Shown: in pieces, positions 1 through 12,600 of the stretch
How positions within the stretch are numbered: position 1 is the first letter of the stretch
Layout: every line of letters begins with the position of its first letter
Assembly: GCF_030445035.2 (NCBI RefSeq)
Contig: NC_080680.1
Coordinates: 97,097,157 to 97,161,156, forward strand
Source of the DNA: Dasypus novemcinctus
Lineage: Eukaryota > Chordata > Mammalia > Cingulata > Dasypodidae
Length of the DNA stretch: 64,000 bases
Direction of reading: 5' to 3'
Position numbers and translations under genes: made by a program
Notes under the pieces: model-generated
The model's database searches: none
Told to the model about the DNA's origin: nothing
What the model saw: the letters and a program-made list of their open reading frames with translations, nothing else

Positions 1-27
1 CCCTAACCACTGGGCCAAGTCCGCTGC
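1..27 (-). mobile_element. DAS-type SINE, head end only (cut by window)
   Basis: ccctaaccactgggccaagt is the tRNA-like head shared with the full copies at 1277 and 18164. The rest lies left of the window. Confidence 0.7.
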
Positions 28-924
28 CAAGGCAGCAGATTCTCAACCCATGTTCTTTCTACTGTGTTCTCATTCCTTTCAATGGCATTGTACCTTATAA
101 TTCTTACTTACAAAATGAGAAGTTCACCTAAATGACCTGGACACTTCTTATAACTCTAATATTGTATGAGTTGGTGTTATTTAAGCCTGTAATGACATGG
201 CAAGATTTTTTTGTCCTATTATTTCCCCTATTTTATAGGAAAACAAAAAGATAAGTGACCTGGCTCAGTTCATTGAATTAGCTAATGATAGTACTAATTT
301 CTCACTGTCTAATTTAGCCTCTTTGCACAAATATTCTAATACTCCAGATAATTGAACAGGTGTAACCTAAAGTGTCCTGTTCTAAATTTAAAAATGCAAG
401 GGCTTCTTTAAATTCTCTTGGGACCTAAGTCTACTTAGGAATAAAATACTTCCAAATATCATTACTAGTGCCATCAATAGAGAAGCCAAAAATATAGTGC
501 CCCTGACTTCATCTTTTTGCCACACTATAGTTTCCTCTAAAAAAGCTAATACTAGCTTTTACAAATATTGAATATGCTGTGTAGAAAGCCAAATTAAAAG
601 CCACTGCATTATGCATAGTTTGTGGATGTATAAGTTGATTTTATGGTGATAGTTAATGTTCTGTATTGGTCCTAAAATAGGGGTAATAGGATTATGGTTT
701 GTTTGGGAAGTTGTATTGTTTAATGGTTATGAATATAAACATTTAGTTAGCCCAAAAGGATTTTTTTCTACTTTTTATTATAGAAAATTTCAAACATGTG
801 CAAAGTGCAAAGTAGAGAGAATAATATAATGAATCACAATGAAATTTTCACCTAGTCTCAACCATTATCAACTCATGGCCAGTTTTGTTTCTAAACCCAA
901 ACCATTCTCTTCACCCTCATTATT

Positions 925-1305
925 ATTATTTTTTTTAATATTATTTTTTTTTAAAGATTTATTTATTTATTTAATTTCCCCCCTCCCCTGGTTGTCTGTT
1001 CTTGGTGTCTATTTGCTGCGTCTTGTTTCTTTGTCCGCGTCTGTTGCAGCACGGGAAGTGTGGGCGGCGCCATTCCTGGGCAGGCTGCACTTTCTTTTCG
1101 CGCTGGGCGGCTTTCCTCACCTGCGCACTCCTTGCGCGTGGGGCTCCCCCACACGGGGGACACCCTTGAGTGGCACGGCACTCCTTGCGCGCATCAGCAC
1201 TGCGCATGGCCAGCTCCACACGTGTCAAGGAGGCCCGGAGTTTGAACCGCGGACCTCCCATATGGTAGACGGACGCCCTAACCACTGGGCCAAAGTCCGT
1301 TTCCC
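925..1305 (-). mobile_element. DAS-type tRNA-derived SINE, complete (381 bp)
   Basis: On the - strand it starts with a tRNA-like head with A-box (ggcccagtggttagg) and B-box (ggttcaaactc) and ends in an A-rich tail (aaataaataaataaatc). The perfect 14-bp target-site duplication tcaccctcattatt lies at 911-924 and 1306-1319. It inserted in an RBM18 intron, antisense to the gene. Confidence 0.93.
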
Positions 1306-1369
1306 TCACCCTCATTATTTTGAAGCAAGTCCCTGCCTGACATGAAATTATTTCATCTGACGATATTTT

Positions 1370-1662
1370 TGTTGTTGTTGTTGTTGTTGTGTCATCTTGT
1401 TGTGTCAGCTCTCCCTATGTGTGGTGCCATTCTTGGGCAGGCTGCATTTTCTTTCATGCTGGGTGGCTCTCCTTATGGGGCACACTCCTTGCGCGTGGGG
1501 CTCCCCTACACGGGGGACACTCCTGCATGGCAGGGCACTCCTTGCGCACATCAGCAGTGCCTATGGGCCAGCTCCACACGGGTCAAGGAGGCCCAGGGTT
1601 TGAACCGTGGACCTCCCGTGTGGTAGGCAGACACCCTATCCACTGGGCCAAGTCTGCTTCCC
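1370..1662 (-). mobile_element. DAS-type SINE with (CAA)n tail (293 bp)
   Basis: The same tRNA-like head and body as the neighbouring copy, but the distal part is missing and the tail is (GTT)n on the + strand, (AAC)n on the element strand. Target-site duplication tgacRatatttt is at 1358-1369 and 1663-1674 (one mismatch). Confidence 0.9.
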
Positions 1663-1689
1663 TGACAATATTTTAGTAAAGATCTCTAA

Positions 1690-1925
1690 TGGAATGGATT
1701 TGAATCCTTGCTCTATCACATAGTAACTCTATGACCTTGGGTTATATTATATTATTAATACTTAACCTCTCAGAGTCTCAGCCTTCTCATCTATAAAATT
1801 AGGATATACAAGTACCTAATTCATCAGATTGTTATAAGGATCAAATTTGAGTATCATTGTAAAACATTTAGAACAATGCCTAGCAATGGTAAACACTCAT
1901 TAACAGTTAGCTTTTTTATTATTTC
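1690..1925 (+). repeat. MIR
   Basis: gacttgggtt-type text with cctctcagagtctcagcctt and catctataaaattaggatat in MIR order. Confidence 0.65.
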
Positions 1926-2239
1926 CACAAACTTATTATCATTCCATCACTAAATATTAAATGAGTACTTAATATGTAACTGACATTGTGCCAGCAACTT
2001 TGGTAGCCGAGGAGAGATCATCATTCATAGATGACTTCACCACAATCCTTTTCTGGGTTGCCAAGGATAAGATATACTAAAGGACACTGATCCATTTCAC
2101 CTGGCTCTTCTCTAACAGATTGAGCAAAGTACAAGACATGACCCCAGCCCTCAAAGCCTTTGTAGACATGTAGAACAATTTCTTTGTTAAACAATGCCAA
2201 AATCACTTTTTAAACAGTAGGAAAACATAACTTACAAAA

Positions 2240-2460
2240 TCGTGCAGGAGAGAATATAAATCACAATGTAAACTATAATCCATGCTTAGTGACAGTGCTC
2301 CAAAATGTGTTCATTTGTAACAAATGTTCCACAGTAATAAAGGATGTTATTAATATGGGAAAATGTGGGAGAGGTAGAGAGTGGGGCATATGGGAATCCC
2401 CAAATTTTTTATGTAACATTTACGTAATCTAAGTATCTTCAAAAATAAAAAATTTTAAAG
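2240..2460 (+). mobile_element. L1-like 3' end
   Basis: Phrases typical of L1 3' UTRs occur: tgtaacaaatgttccacagt, gggcatatgggaatcccc and terminal aaaataaaaaatttt. Confidence 0.45.
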
Positions 2461-3485
2461 TATATTTGAGAAAACAGTAGGAAAAAAGAGATGAGAGAAG
2501 TCACTAAGCATCAGAATAGTCAGAAAACTTATAGTAAATAAAAAGAAAACAAATTTTATTGCTACTAACTCACAGTTGAAGCTGAACAAAGCATTTTCCT
2601 TATTGACTTTAATTGCTTCATCTACAAAATGGATATGGATTAAATGATTACCAAGATTTTTTTCCAAGACTAGCATTCTTTGGTTGTAGTTTTGTGGTAA
2701 CAAATCAAATTTGTATGGGTCAAGAAGAAGTATGAAAGAAATCAGAGGCAGTAGAAGTTCTCATAGAAATAGCATTCTAAGTGGAGGGGGAATCAGAAGT
2801 AACAGGTATGGAAGTAGGAACAAAAAAGAGTATTACAGTGGACAGAATATCAGGAAGATCTTTTTAACTAAAGGGAAAGCCAAATGTTAAATGGTAATAG
2901 AAACAGAAGATGGGTAGATAGAATACTATCACATTAAGACAGGGTCTTTAAAAATTATTCATACAAGTTTGAATTTTGTATAGAAGAGACCCTTTACAGA
3001 TATTAAACAGAAGAGTGGTATTATAACTGAGAGGTAAACTAGAATACAAATAAGAATAAATGCATGAGCATGAGAACAATGTACTTATCCTTGAAGAAAT
3101 CACTGTTTCCCCCAGCCTATTCCTTATTTTTCCTTCATTGCATTTCCTTCCTTTCATGCCTTGGTTTGCATGAAACAGCTTTTGCTTGCTTAAATTTAAA
3201 ACAGAGTAAGACCATTTAATGTAGTACATAATACTAAAAGCATGGACCATAAAGACCCACCTCATACTAACTTCTATAGATTTGTAAAGAAAATTTCCCC
3301 TCAAACAAATTGTGTCCTAAAAACAAATCTTAAATGTCATTTCATTGGCTTCCCATTGCCTACAGCATCAAATTAAAAATCCCTAGCTAAGCATACAACA
3401 ACCTTTATGACATGTCCCCTGCCTGCCTGTTCAGTCTCATCTCTTACTGTCTACCCCCACTATTCCAGTAGATGAGACTTATTTC

Positions 3486-3915
3486 TTTAATTTTCATAGC
3501 AGCTTTTTTCATTATAGCAGAAAACAGTAAATAACCCAGTTGTCCATCAGGAATGAATGGATAAATAAACCACATATATCCATACAACAAAATACCATCC
3601 AGCAACAAAAAGGAACAAACCACTGATGAATCAACAGCATGGGTAAATCTCAAGAAGCAAGCTAGATACAAAAGAATATATACTGTGTGATTCCATCTAT
3701 ATAAAATTCTGCAAAATGTCAGTCTGTCGGGACAGAAAGCAAAATCAGTGGATGTCAGAGATGGAGCAGGGAAGATGACTTCAGAGGGGCACAAGGGAAC
3801 TTTGGGGATGAGGAAATATCCCCATCATGGTTACATTGGTGTCAAAACTCATTGATTCATACACTTCAGAGGAATGCAGTTTTTTGTATATAAATTTGGT
3901 TGAGACTCTTTTTCA
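3486..3915 (+). mobile_element. Old L1M 3' fragment
   Basis: The order of phrases is that of the end of L1 ORF2 and its 3' UTR: acccagttgtccatcaggaa, gaatggataaataaaccac, tgtgattccatctatataaa, then gacagaaagcaaaatcagtg. Many stops; not coding. Confidence 0.7.
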
Positions 3916-6070
3916 TTTTTAAGTCTTTTGCACACGGTATTCACTCATACTGAACTGCTCTACTCAGATACCACCCCTTTCATGAAACATTTCTTGACCA
4001 TCACCTTTCCTGCACAATTAGTCCTTCATGTGTATGCTTATGTATGTGCCTCTATATGCAAGTATCACACTGTTTTGTAATTGAGCACATACTTCTGTCT
4101 TCTAAACAGAATGGGATCTTCTTTAAGGCAGAGACCTAGTTTTTATCTGGATAGCCCAAGTTCCTATTACAGTTCTTGACACATTGTAAGTGTATTTTTA
4201 AACATTTGTATGAATTCTGTGCCAATAGACAAGAAGGATGTTTTAAAGACCCATTATAGGAAATACTGATTAACATGCAGAAATAAGTTTAGGAATGGAA
4301 TTATTAATTTCCCTGTTCCCGAAGGCTGCAGGGTCCACATTTCATTAAGTAAAGCAAGCCCTCTGATGGTGAGCTCTCCCATGCTAAAGCAGCAGATAAA
4401 AGTGCTTGCAGATGTGAAAGCAAGAGTCTTCAGACTTTTTTCACTATCAGAGTTTGCAGTTTCCATCTCCAGGAAGCAAGATAGTAAACATTTCATTCCT
4501 TTTGTTTCACTGTTCCGATAATTTCAAAAAATTATCAAACAAGTAAAGAAATCCTGGAGAAGTTGAAAGACACAGACCTAAGCAGATGTTCCTGGAATCT
4601 TAAGGTCACACTTCTCAGGCAGAATGTGTTTGTTAGCTTTTCAAAGAATAATCTTTTGGCATGTTTTCTTCTAAGTAAATTAAAATTCATTTCCTAGGAA
4701 ATGCCAGTCACTTTACCTTCCTGCTTAAATATTAAGCAGAATGGAGCTAACGAAAAAGATGACCAGCCCACACTGCCCTTAGGTTATTGTTTTAAGAAAC
4801 AGATTTGACCCACCATTCTATGGCAGCTGGTGCTGTTAAGATTCGAATGTGTGCTGTAAGTGGAAGATGCAGCTGTGAATTAAAGACCCTTGCAGAGAGG
4901 TGCTTCTAACTCATCCTTCTACACATTTGAGATGCACCCTTGCTGTAGTACTATTCAAGAAATCAAGACCAGAAAAGTGCACTTGAGGTGTCTCCATTTT
5001 CTCTGAAGGGTCAGCTCCCACATACTCACTAGTAGTTGAGGTCTCCAGATGGGAATTGAGAAAGTGGGGGAGTCGCACTTGTTTCCCTTTCAAACGGGTC
5101 CAAAGACCGCATTAATATCCACAATATGCTTCGGGATCTTTGCATCCTGCCCCAATACTAGATCTGCATTGTATCTTCTTTGCTCCACTCTGTCAGGTAC
5201 TTCATCCAGGATAATGGTTTGCTTGTTGATGTGCATTAGTATCAAATTTAGTATAGCTTATGATCCATTTCATATCTTTCTGCCTCCCAAAGGAGAGTCT
5301 TACTCAAGAATCAAATCTTAGAGTTTCTCCTAGAAAACAATGTGAATATAAATGTAGCTGTAATGACAACTTTACTGACTCCCTATGGGGTAGAATTCCC
5401 AGTAATAACAGATTTAGCATGTGGGCTGATACCTTTTTAGTATCACAGGGACAGCATTGTTTAGAGAAAGCCTTGACTCCATTTGAATAGCACGGAGGAT
5501 GCCAGGAGGAAGGCCAAAGGAAAAGGAAGCAGGAGAGCTGTTGGTTTGTCTCACCCTTACATCAGATGACAGGAAGTCGGAATTGAGATTGGCCACAGCA
5601 ACCTGTTAAGGCCACATCTGTTTGAATAACTTAAAAGCTCTATAGAGACCAAATAAGTTTAAGTAAGGAATCCAAGAAGAGGATGAAGGCCAGGGTGGCA
5701 AGAAAGAGCTTTGAGTGAATATCCTGCATGAAATAAATTTCTTCCTTGGACATTTATATTTACTTGACCATACCCCAGAGTATAGACTCTGTTAAGGCAA
5801 CTGGCGTTGGTTAATATCCCATGGCTGAATGATTTGTAGGAATTGTCCAGGTTCTCCTGCCCTGTGTGAGTTCAGTCTCACTCACTCTGTGGTTCCACAT
5901 CATCGTAATGTTCAGTCACATCAGGATTAAAATTCTCAAGCAGTTATGGAAGTGCCACTAGCTGTAGTTTGGTTTTTGGCAGAGTTTCTCACAAGTATGA
6001 ACTACGAAATCTAACAGGAAAGTCTTCCAGCACTTTTTTTTTGTTTGTGTGAATGTGTATGTGCCTGCTA

Positions 6071-6116
6071 CTTTTTTTTTTTTTTTGCCTCTGTTTGTTT
6101 GTTTGTTTGTTTGTTT
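6071..6116. repeat. Poly(T) and (GTTT)n simple repeats
   Basis: A T run is followed by six or seven GTTT units in the RBM18 intron. It may mark the tail of an old retroelement, but no body is recognised. Confidence 0.85.
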
Positions 6117-6563
6117 TGCCTCGCTACTTTTTTTATTTTGAGATAGGATAGACTGTGGTTTTGGAATGTGTGGGTGTGTGTTTCTGATGGAATTATACTT
6201 ATTCACAAATACTATGTCATTGCCAAGAAATTAAAAATAAATCGACACTATTTTGAGCTTTTCTCCAAAAGAAAAACAAATGGTACTTATGGGCCAGGCA
6301 GCTGTTTGGTATATGTGGTTTTTTTGTTTAGTATTTTTGTGTTGGACAGATATATAGCCATGACAATTCTAATTCTCATTTCAAATAGAGGCAAACAGCT
6401 CTGTTTGTCAAATAAACTAACACGACAGTTTGGAGGAAAGCAGAAGGCACGGGCACAAGATTTTATCCGTGGAGTAAATTATCTCATTATTTTTATGTCA
6501 CCACTTGAAGCTGAGTAGCCTACAAAATTTCCAGAACATACTCATGGACTTCTTTCTGCACAG

Positions 6564-6690
6564 ATACCATCTCCTCAAGCTCCTCCAGAAGTTTGGCAAA
6601 GTAAAGCAGTTTGACTTCCTCTTCCACAAGTCAGGTGCTTTGGAGGGACAACCTCGAGGGTACTGTTTTGTTAACTTCGAAACTAAACAG
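6564..6690 (+). CDS. RBM18: RBM18 coding exon (RRM, RNP1)
   Basis: The acceptor is ttctgcacag and the donor is CAG/gtaatt. The 127 nt are one base completing a split Glu codon plus 42 codons, from [10 protein letters not shown] to FETKQ. The exon carries RNP1. Confidence 0.97.
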
Positions 6691-9600
6691 GTAATTGAGT
6701 TCCTTCCCTTTCCATAATACTTACAGCCTATATCATAATTATCTGTGCACCTCTTTCAACTGCTAAAATATCAGTTCCCTCTGGGCAGGAACCACGACTG
6801 ATAATTCCTATAGTGTCTACTTTAGTAAACAAGTGAATTAATGAACAGCTTTCAAAATTAATCCCCCTAGGCTCAAGGTCTAAGGTAGCTGACCTACTTT
6901 TCTGACCAAATGTTTTGGAATATCCACATTAAGCACATGGACATTCTCCTCCCTGTTCTGTTTTGTTTGTTCCTTTAGTGGCTGGCCAACAAAGCCTTCT
7001 TTTCTTTGAAAAGTTTTACCCTCTGGTACAGAAGTCTTGCCTGCGATGAACCACCCACAAACTATTTTATTTTGATTTCTTAAAAATGTACGCTTATTCT
7101 CAATGTCTCAGAGCAAATGCTTACAAATTTGAAATATATGTAGAGAAAAAGAATGTTCACTTTCAACCATGATACACACACTCACACATACACACACACC
7201 TTCTTGTATTAAAATTTTAGTTCTTGGGGTGGATGTGCATTGATAAAGAAATTGAGTACTATTAAATATAGAGATACTTTTTAGTACTTTCTGTAACTTA
7301 ACTAGTCATTTGTAAGAATTTAAATCACTTATCAGCCACTACCCAGAAATAATCACTATTAACATTTACTTACAAATCTTTCCTCTTACTCTCTTCATAT
7401 TCATAAACACATATGCACACTCAGGGACACAGGCAGTTTATAACACACAAATAAGATCACACTATCATGATAGTAGAGTGCATTGAAATTTTTCTGTCAT
7501 CTAATACACATCAAACTAACATTCTGTATCAAGATATTGTGATGTTACCAGTTTATACATATATAATAATGCATTGATCTTTATCTTTAAAATGTGTGCA
7601 TTCTATTTTATGTAACTTAGACCTTAATTTTAAAAACTAATCATGGGAGCAGAGGTGGCTCAAGCCTTTGGGTGCCTCCCTCCTACATGGGAGGTCCCAG
7701 GTTCAGTTCCCCACGCCTCCTAAAAAGAAGACGAGCACACACGAACAGACAGAGAGAGCAGACAGTGAGTACAAAACGAGGGTGTGGAGAAGAGAAATAA
7801 AAAAATAAATCTTTTTTTTAAGAATTAAAAAAAACTAAGCAATGACATTTTTTTAAAGATTTATTTATTTTTATTTATTTCCCCTTCACCCCCCCCTCCA
7901 GTTGTCTGTTCTCTGTGTCCATTCACTGTGTGTTCTTCTGTGTCCACTTATATTCTTATCAGTGGCACTGAGACTCTCTCTCTCTTTTTGTTGCACCATC
8001 TTGCTGCATCAGCTCTCCGTGTGTGCAGTGCCACTTCTGGGCAGGCTGCACTTTTTTCACATGGGGTGACTCTCCTTACAGGGTGCATTCCTCCCACATG
8101 GGGCTCCTCTATATGGGGTTCACCCCTGCGTGGCACAGCACTCCTTGCGCCCATCGGTACTGTGTGTGGGCCAGCTCACCATGCCAGTCAGGAGGCCCTG
8201 GGTTTGAACCCTGGACCTCCAATGTGGTAGGTAGACACTCTATCCATTGAGCCAAATCTGCTTCCCTAATCACTGACATTTGATGACTGCACAATATTTC
8301 ATTATATGAACATTCAATAAGTTATTTGACTATTCCCCAATTGTTAGCTATTTAAATTGTCAGCAATGATTCACCAATGTAAACTACACATAAGAATATC
8401 TTTATAGCTGTAACTATGTGCATATTTACTGCATTCATGGAAATGGAATAGAATAGCATGGTCAAAAGCCATGCATATTTTCTCTTATTAAAACTGCCGA
8501 ATTGCTTTCCAGAAATGGTATACCAAAATGTTCTGAGACTGTGAGAGTGTCATTTCTCCTTAACAGTGCTGGGTATTTTTATATTTCCTATAATTTTTGA
8601 ACATATGATAGGCAATGAATGATACATTATTATTCTAATTTTTTAAAGTTTTTTTGAGGGAACTTAAAAAATGCCCTTTATAGTCGCATTTTTAAATACT
8701 TTATTCTTCCTTAATAATAAAGTGTAATGAGGATTCTGGAGGACCCCTAAAAGTGGTAATCATATTGGGGATAGCTGTTGGTGTAAAAACACTGGACTAG
8801 AAATCAAAGCCTACTTCTGTTTCTGACTCTTTTGTTTATTAACTTTTTGGGCAAGTCTCTTAACCTCTTTTGGCTTCAGTTTTTCTCTGAAATGAGATTT
8901 AAAAATACCTACCCTCATTACCTTGTAGGAAGTTGGGAGAATAGATGAAGGTACAGGCAAAAACAGTTAGAATTTGATAGTATTTTTGAACACATGAATT
9001 TTGAAACAACATATAGAGATATGAAATTAGTTTTTTAAACATTTATCCCCTCCTGGCATTTTATGACTACTGATGCTACAGAATTATAGAGTGCCATGAG
9101 CATTCTAGTTCACAAAAGAAACTTAGAACAATAAAATGTCTCATATATATCTTTCTAATTTTGTGTGCTATAGCAAAGTAAGAATGCCACTGAATATCTA
9201 TTGCCTGACCTTGAATGGTATTCAGTAGATAGCCATTCAACATTTGCTGGCAAGCTCTGAAGGAACAAGAGAATCACCAACAAAACCAGATAGGAATGCC
9301 TACTGATCTTACACCCTAGCTTTGATAGAATCTCCCTGCCTCCAGGACTTCCTCTTCCTCTCCTGTTCCTTAAGGGTTTCTTCAACCCCAGTAGATGTGG
9401 GTTACACTTGGCTGAGTGCCTTGTGAGCACAAATAGAGCAAAGAAGGTTTGGCAGGATAGGAGAGTACAGCCGGTTTCCTGGGAATGACCTAGAGTGACT
9501 ATTACCCAACTTCAGGAATTCCTTTCAACCTTGTTGCTTCTATATCTGATGGTGGAAGAGTCAGTGAACTTTTGGTTCTGGAAACCAGGTGCATAGATCG

Positions 9601-12600
9601 ACTCACACAAATCCCTTGCTCTCTTTGACTCACTCCTGCTTTTTCCTGCCTAGTTTCCTTACTGCCATATCCTTTGAGACCATTAATGTTTCTCACTTTC
9701 GATCCAGGTAGTAAGCACTAGTCCATTATAGTCCCAGGTCCATGGGAGGAGTACAGGTTCTTGACTTAGTAAGTGCTACTCTAACAGAAGTCTGTAGAAA
9801 GGTATCATCCAGTAAGAACAATTTTAGCTAATGTTTTTAAGTGCTTACCATATGCTCCATGGTTTACATGCACTCTTTTTGAATCCTCACAACAGCCAAT
9901 GAAGAACAAATCCGTATTTTACAGTTGAAAAAGCTGGTATTCAGAGAGATTAAGCGACCTATCAAACATCACACTGCCAGCAAGTGACAGCCTGTCATCT
10001 GGCAGACTTCAAAAGCCTCCTTTTTGAAAATTCTGCCTTTTTTATTATAAACCTGCCATTTATTTACCAAAAGTAGTTTGGTTAGAAACTCATCCATCAA
10101 AGCTAGTGAGGCCTTGTGAGTATACATATAGCTAGTTAGACATTTGAAGTTTTGGCTAACAGTCTCTTTCCTGGACAGGAAGCAGAACAAGCCATCCAGT
10201 GTCTCAATGGCAAGTTGGCTCTATCTAAGAAACTGGTGGTGCGATGGGCACATGCTCAAGTAAAGGTAAGTCTAAGAGACTAGAAAGACTACATCAAACC
10301 TCATCCTTTGTGAGTTTACCCATTTGCATCCAAGCCTTTTCACATCTGGAGCATCCATACTTTGGACTCCTACTTGTATTTACCATGTGTGTTGCCAGAT
10401 TTTTCCTCTGAGAAACATCTCAGGAGGGATTAAGTTCCTTTTTTGTTTCTTTCCACATGCCCACAGATCCTGTTTTTGATTGATTTTTCCATGTGACTGA
10501 TGTGTATACTCAGACCTCTATCATTTTTTGTTGTTGTTGTTGGAGGGTTATTCTCTGGAGGAAAAAATGTATTTATTTTTAAAATTAGTTGCTTTAGGCA
10601 TTATTAGATTCTTCCCAGCCGCTCAACTCTATGGAGAGTTTGAATATGTTTACTCTAAAAGCTTAAGAAATGGATAGTCTGTGTGAGAATTTAAAGCACA
10701 GTCATCTCCTTACTCCAAAGATGTTGAGAGTGGGTTTGTGGGACTTTGCAGTGTCTGTATTGTCTCCAAACTCTGAGAAGTGGGAAGTGCCTTGTTCATC
10801 CTGTAGTTGGTCTCTTGGGAGAATGCACTAGAAAAGCTAAGACAATTAAAAAAAAAAGAGTGGCATTCTGTTACAGGTTGGCATAGAACTGGTGAAGTGT
10901 GTGGACTGTAGCAGTCCCTTTTGCCATAGGGTCTTGATAAATCTGCTTGTGGAAAGATTTGTGACAGCTAAAAGTTGAAGCTTCAATCTTCAGCTATAGG
11001 AGCATGATTTTTGATTGGAGATTCTCTATCCCCTACCCAAAAGTTTCCCAGTAAAGAGTCACAGAAATTACACAGACATTTGAGTTCAGCACCCAGGCTG
11101 AAAAACAAAAAGCTCAGACATTTTGGTTTTTCAGGTAATCACAGAGTCTTCTCAATTTCTAGTATACACTGCCTTAAAAATAAAAACAACAAGGAGACTT
11201 ACCAAATGCTTTTTCACTCGAAAGAAAATCAAGTCTCATTTGCCAAACTGGCTGTCATTTTCTAGTTCTGCATCTCATTGAGAATGCATGCAAGGGAAAT
11301 CATCCTTCGTTCCTTTCTTTCATTTGAGAATCTCTATGCCTTGCAGTTCTCTTTTACAAACATATTTTTGGCCAGCAACTCCTGATCGCTCTTTAACATT
11401 ATATTTACGTTCTACAAAAAGTATGCAATTATCTGACATCAGATTAAGCTACTCTTACTATAGACTGTTTTCTAGATCAATAACTAGAAACTGTTACTAT
11501 CCTTTCTTCTTCACTCCAGCCTGTTAAAAGTTTAATGTTTTGCTTGGTACTTCACAAAATCTAAGCATTTTAAAGTGTTTTGAGTAAAATAAAGTAAATA
11601 TTGTAAGAGCTGATATGTGGCAGTTAAAGTAAGAATGTAAGAGGGCAATCCTACTATGTATTTGTACATCTGTGAATTTGAAAGTTCTTTTCCTACCAAA
11701 TAAGGAGGATAGATTAGGTAACTTCTCAGCTTTTTTCCTAAGCTTGATAGCTTTTAAGCCAAAGCTATGGGGAATTTTGCATTAATTCAAAATGTAAAGC
11801 AGCCCTAAAATTGTCTAAAAATATGTTGACAATACATTAATGGGGTTGGAGCTTCTGAACTGTGTGTTACACTAGAGGGCTAATTTCTACTCAGGTGAGG
11901 TAATTTCCCTTTTTCTTACATTCAGAGATATGATCACAACAAGAATGATAAGATCCTTCCCATCAGTCTTGAACCATCCTCGAGTACTGAGCCTGCTCAG
12001 TCTAACCTAAGGTAAGACAATGTACTTTAGAAAGACAGAATTATTTAAGAGCTTGAGTCACTTCTTCATTCCAGGTCTTCATCCATACCATAATAAATCT
12101 TCAGAATCTTAATTTAGAATAGAATATTTGACATGGTGAGAGGTGCGTTTGGTTCATATCCAGAATGTACACATTTCTTCCCCTCATGTCCTTCCTCAAG
12201 ATGGTGTACTTATATAAAATTCATTCACTCAAAAATTTTGGGTGCACCTACCATGTTCCAGGCATTATGCTTGGCACTGGAATACAGAAGTAAATCAGAC
12301 ACAATCTTTACCCCACAAACAAGCCTTTTAATAAGACTTTGGGTCACTGTGTTGTCTGTCATTATACACTTAATTCCTCCCCAACTATGACTCCCCTTAT
12401 ACAAAATTTTAGTTTGCAAAAGTTTAGTTCTAGGTACCATTTTAGCAGTTTTAACAGTTTTGGTTCCAGTATGTACAAATTACATAGTTACTTCTTTTGA
12501 GTTAATTCAAAACAGAAGGAATTAAGGGTTGGGTAGAGAAAGGGAAGAAGATTAAGTGGCTAGTTGAACAGAACTAGAATTTTTGTTTCATTGTAGCCTA

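Larger units (their letters stand above)
1..6563 (+). other. RBM18: RBM18 intron (left part cut by window edge)
   Basis: AT-rich DNA before the first RBM18 exon in the window. It holds a SINE end (1-27), two complete SINEs (925-1662), MIR (1690-1925), L1-like 3' ends (2240-2460, 3486-3915) and T/GTTT simple repeats (6071-6116). The sequence between about 4200 and 5950 shows nothing recognisable, and the first RBM18 coding exon was not found. Confidence 0.85.
7290..8580 (-). mobile_element. Old L1M-like fragment interrupted by two SINEs
   Basis: Sequence on both sides of the SINE pair (for example gactgcacaatatttcatta and aattgctttccagaaatggt) reads like antisense L1M. The SINEs at 7645 and 7851 inserted into it. 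Confidence 0.45.
6691..10178 (+). other. RBM18: RBM18 intron with nested SINE/L1 insertions
   Basis: A 3,488-nt intron. Two SINEs (7645-7825 and 7851-8267) interrupt an older L1M-like sequence, and two MIRs follow. Nothing is recognised between 6700 and 7200. Confidence 0.88.

Noticed and set aside
839-1676. Several ORFs of 60-168 aa with similar sequence
   Set aside because: They are readings of SINE bodies in different frames; the same peptides recur at 7928-8250, 17842-18205 and 19639-20084.
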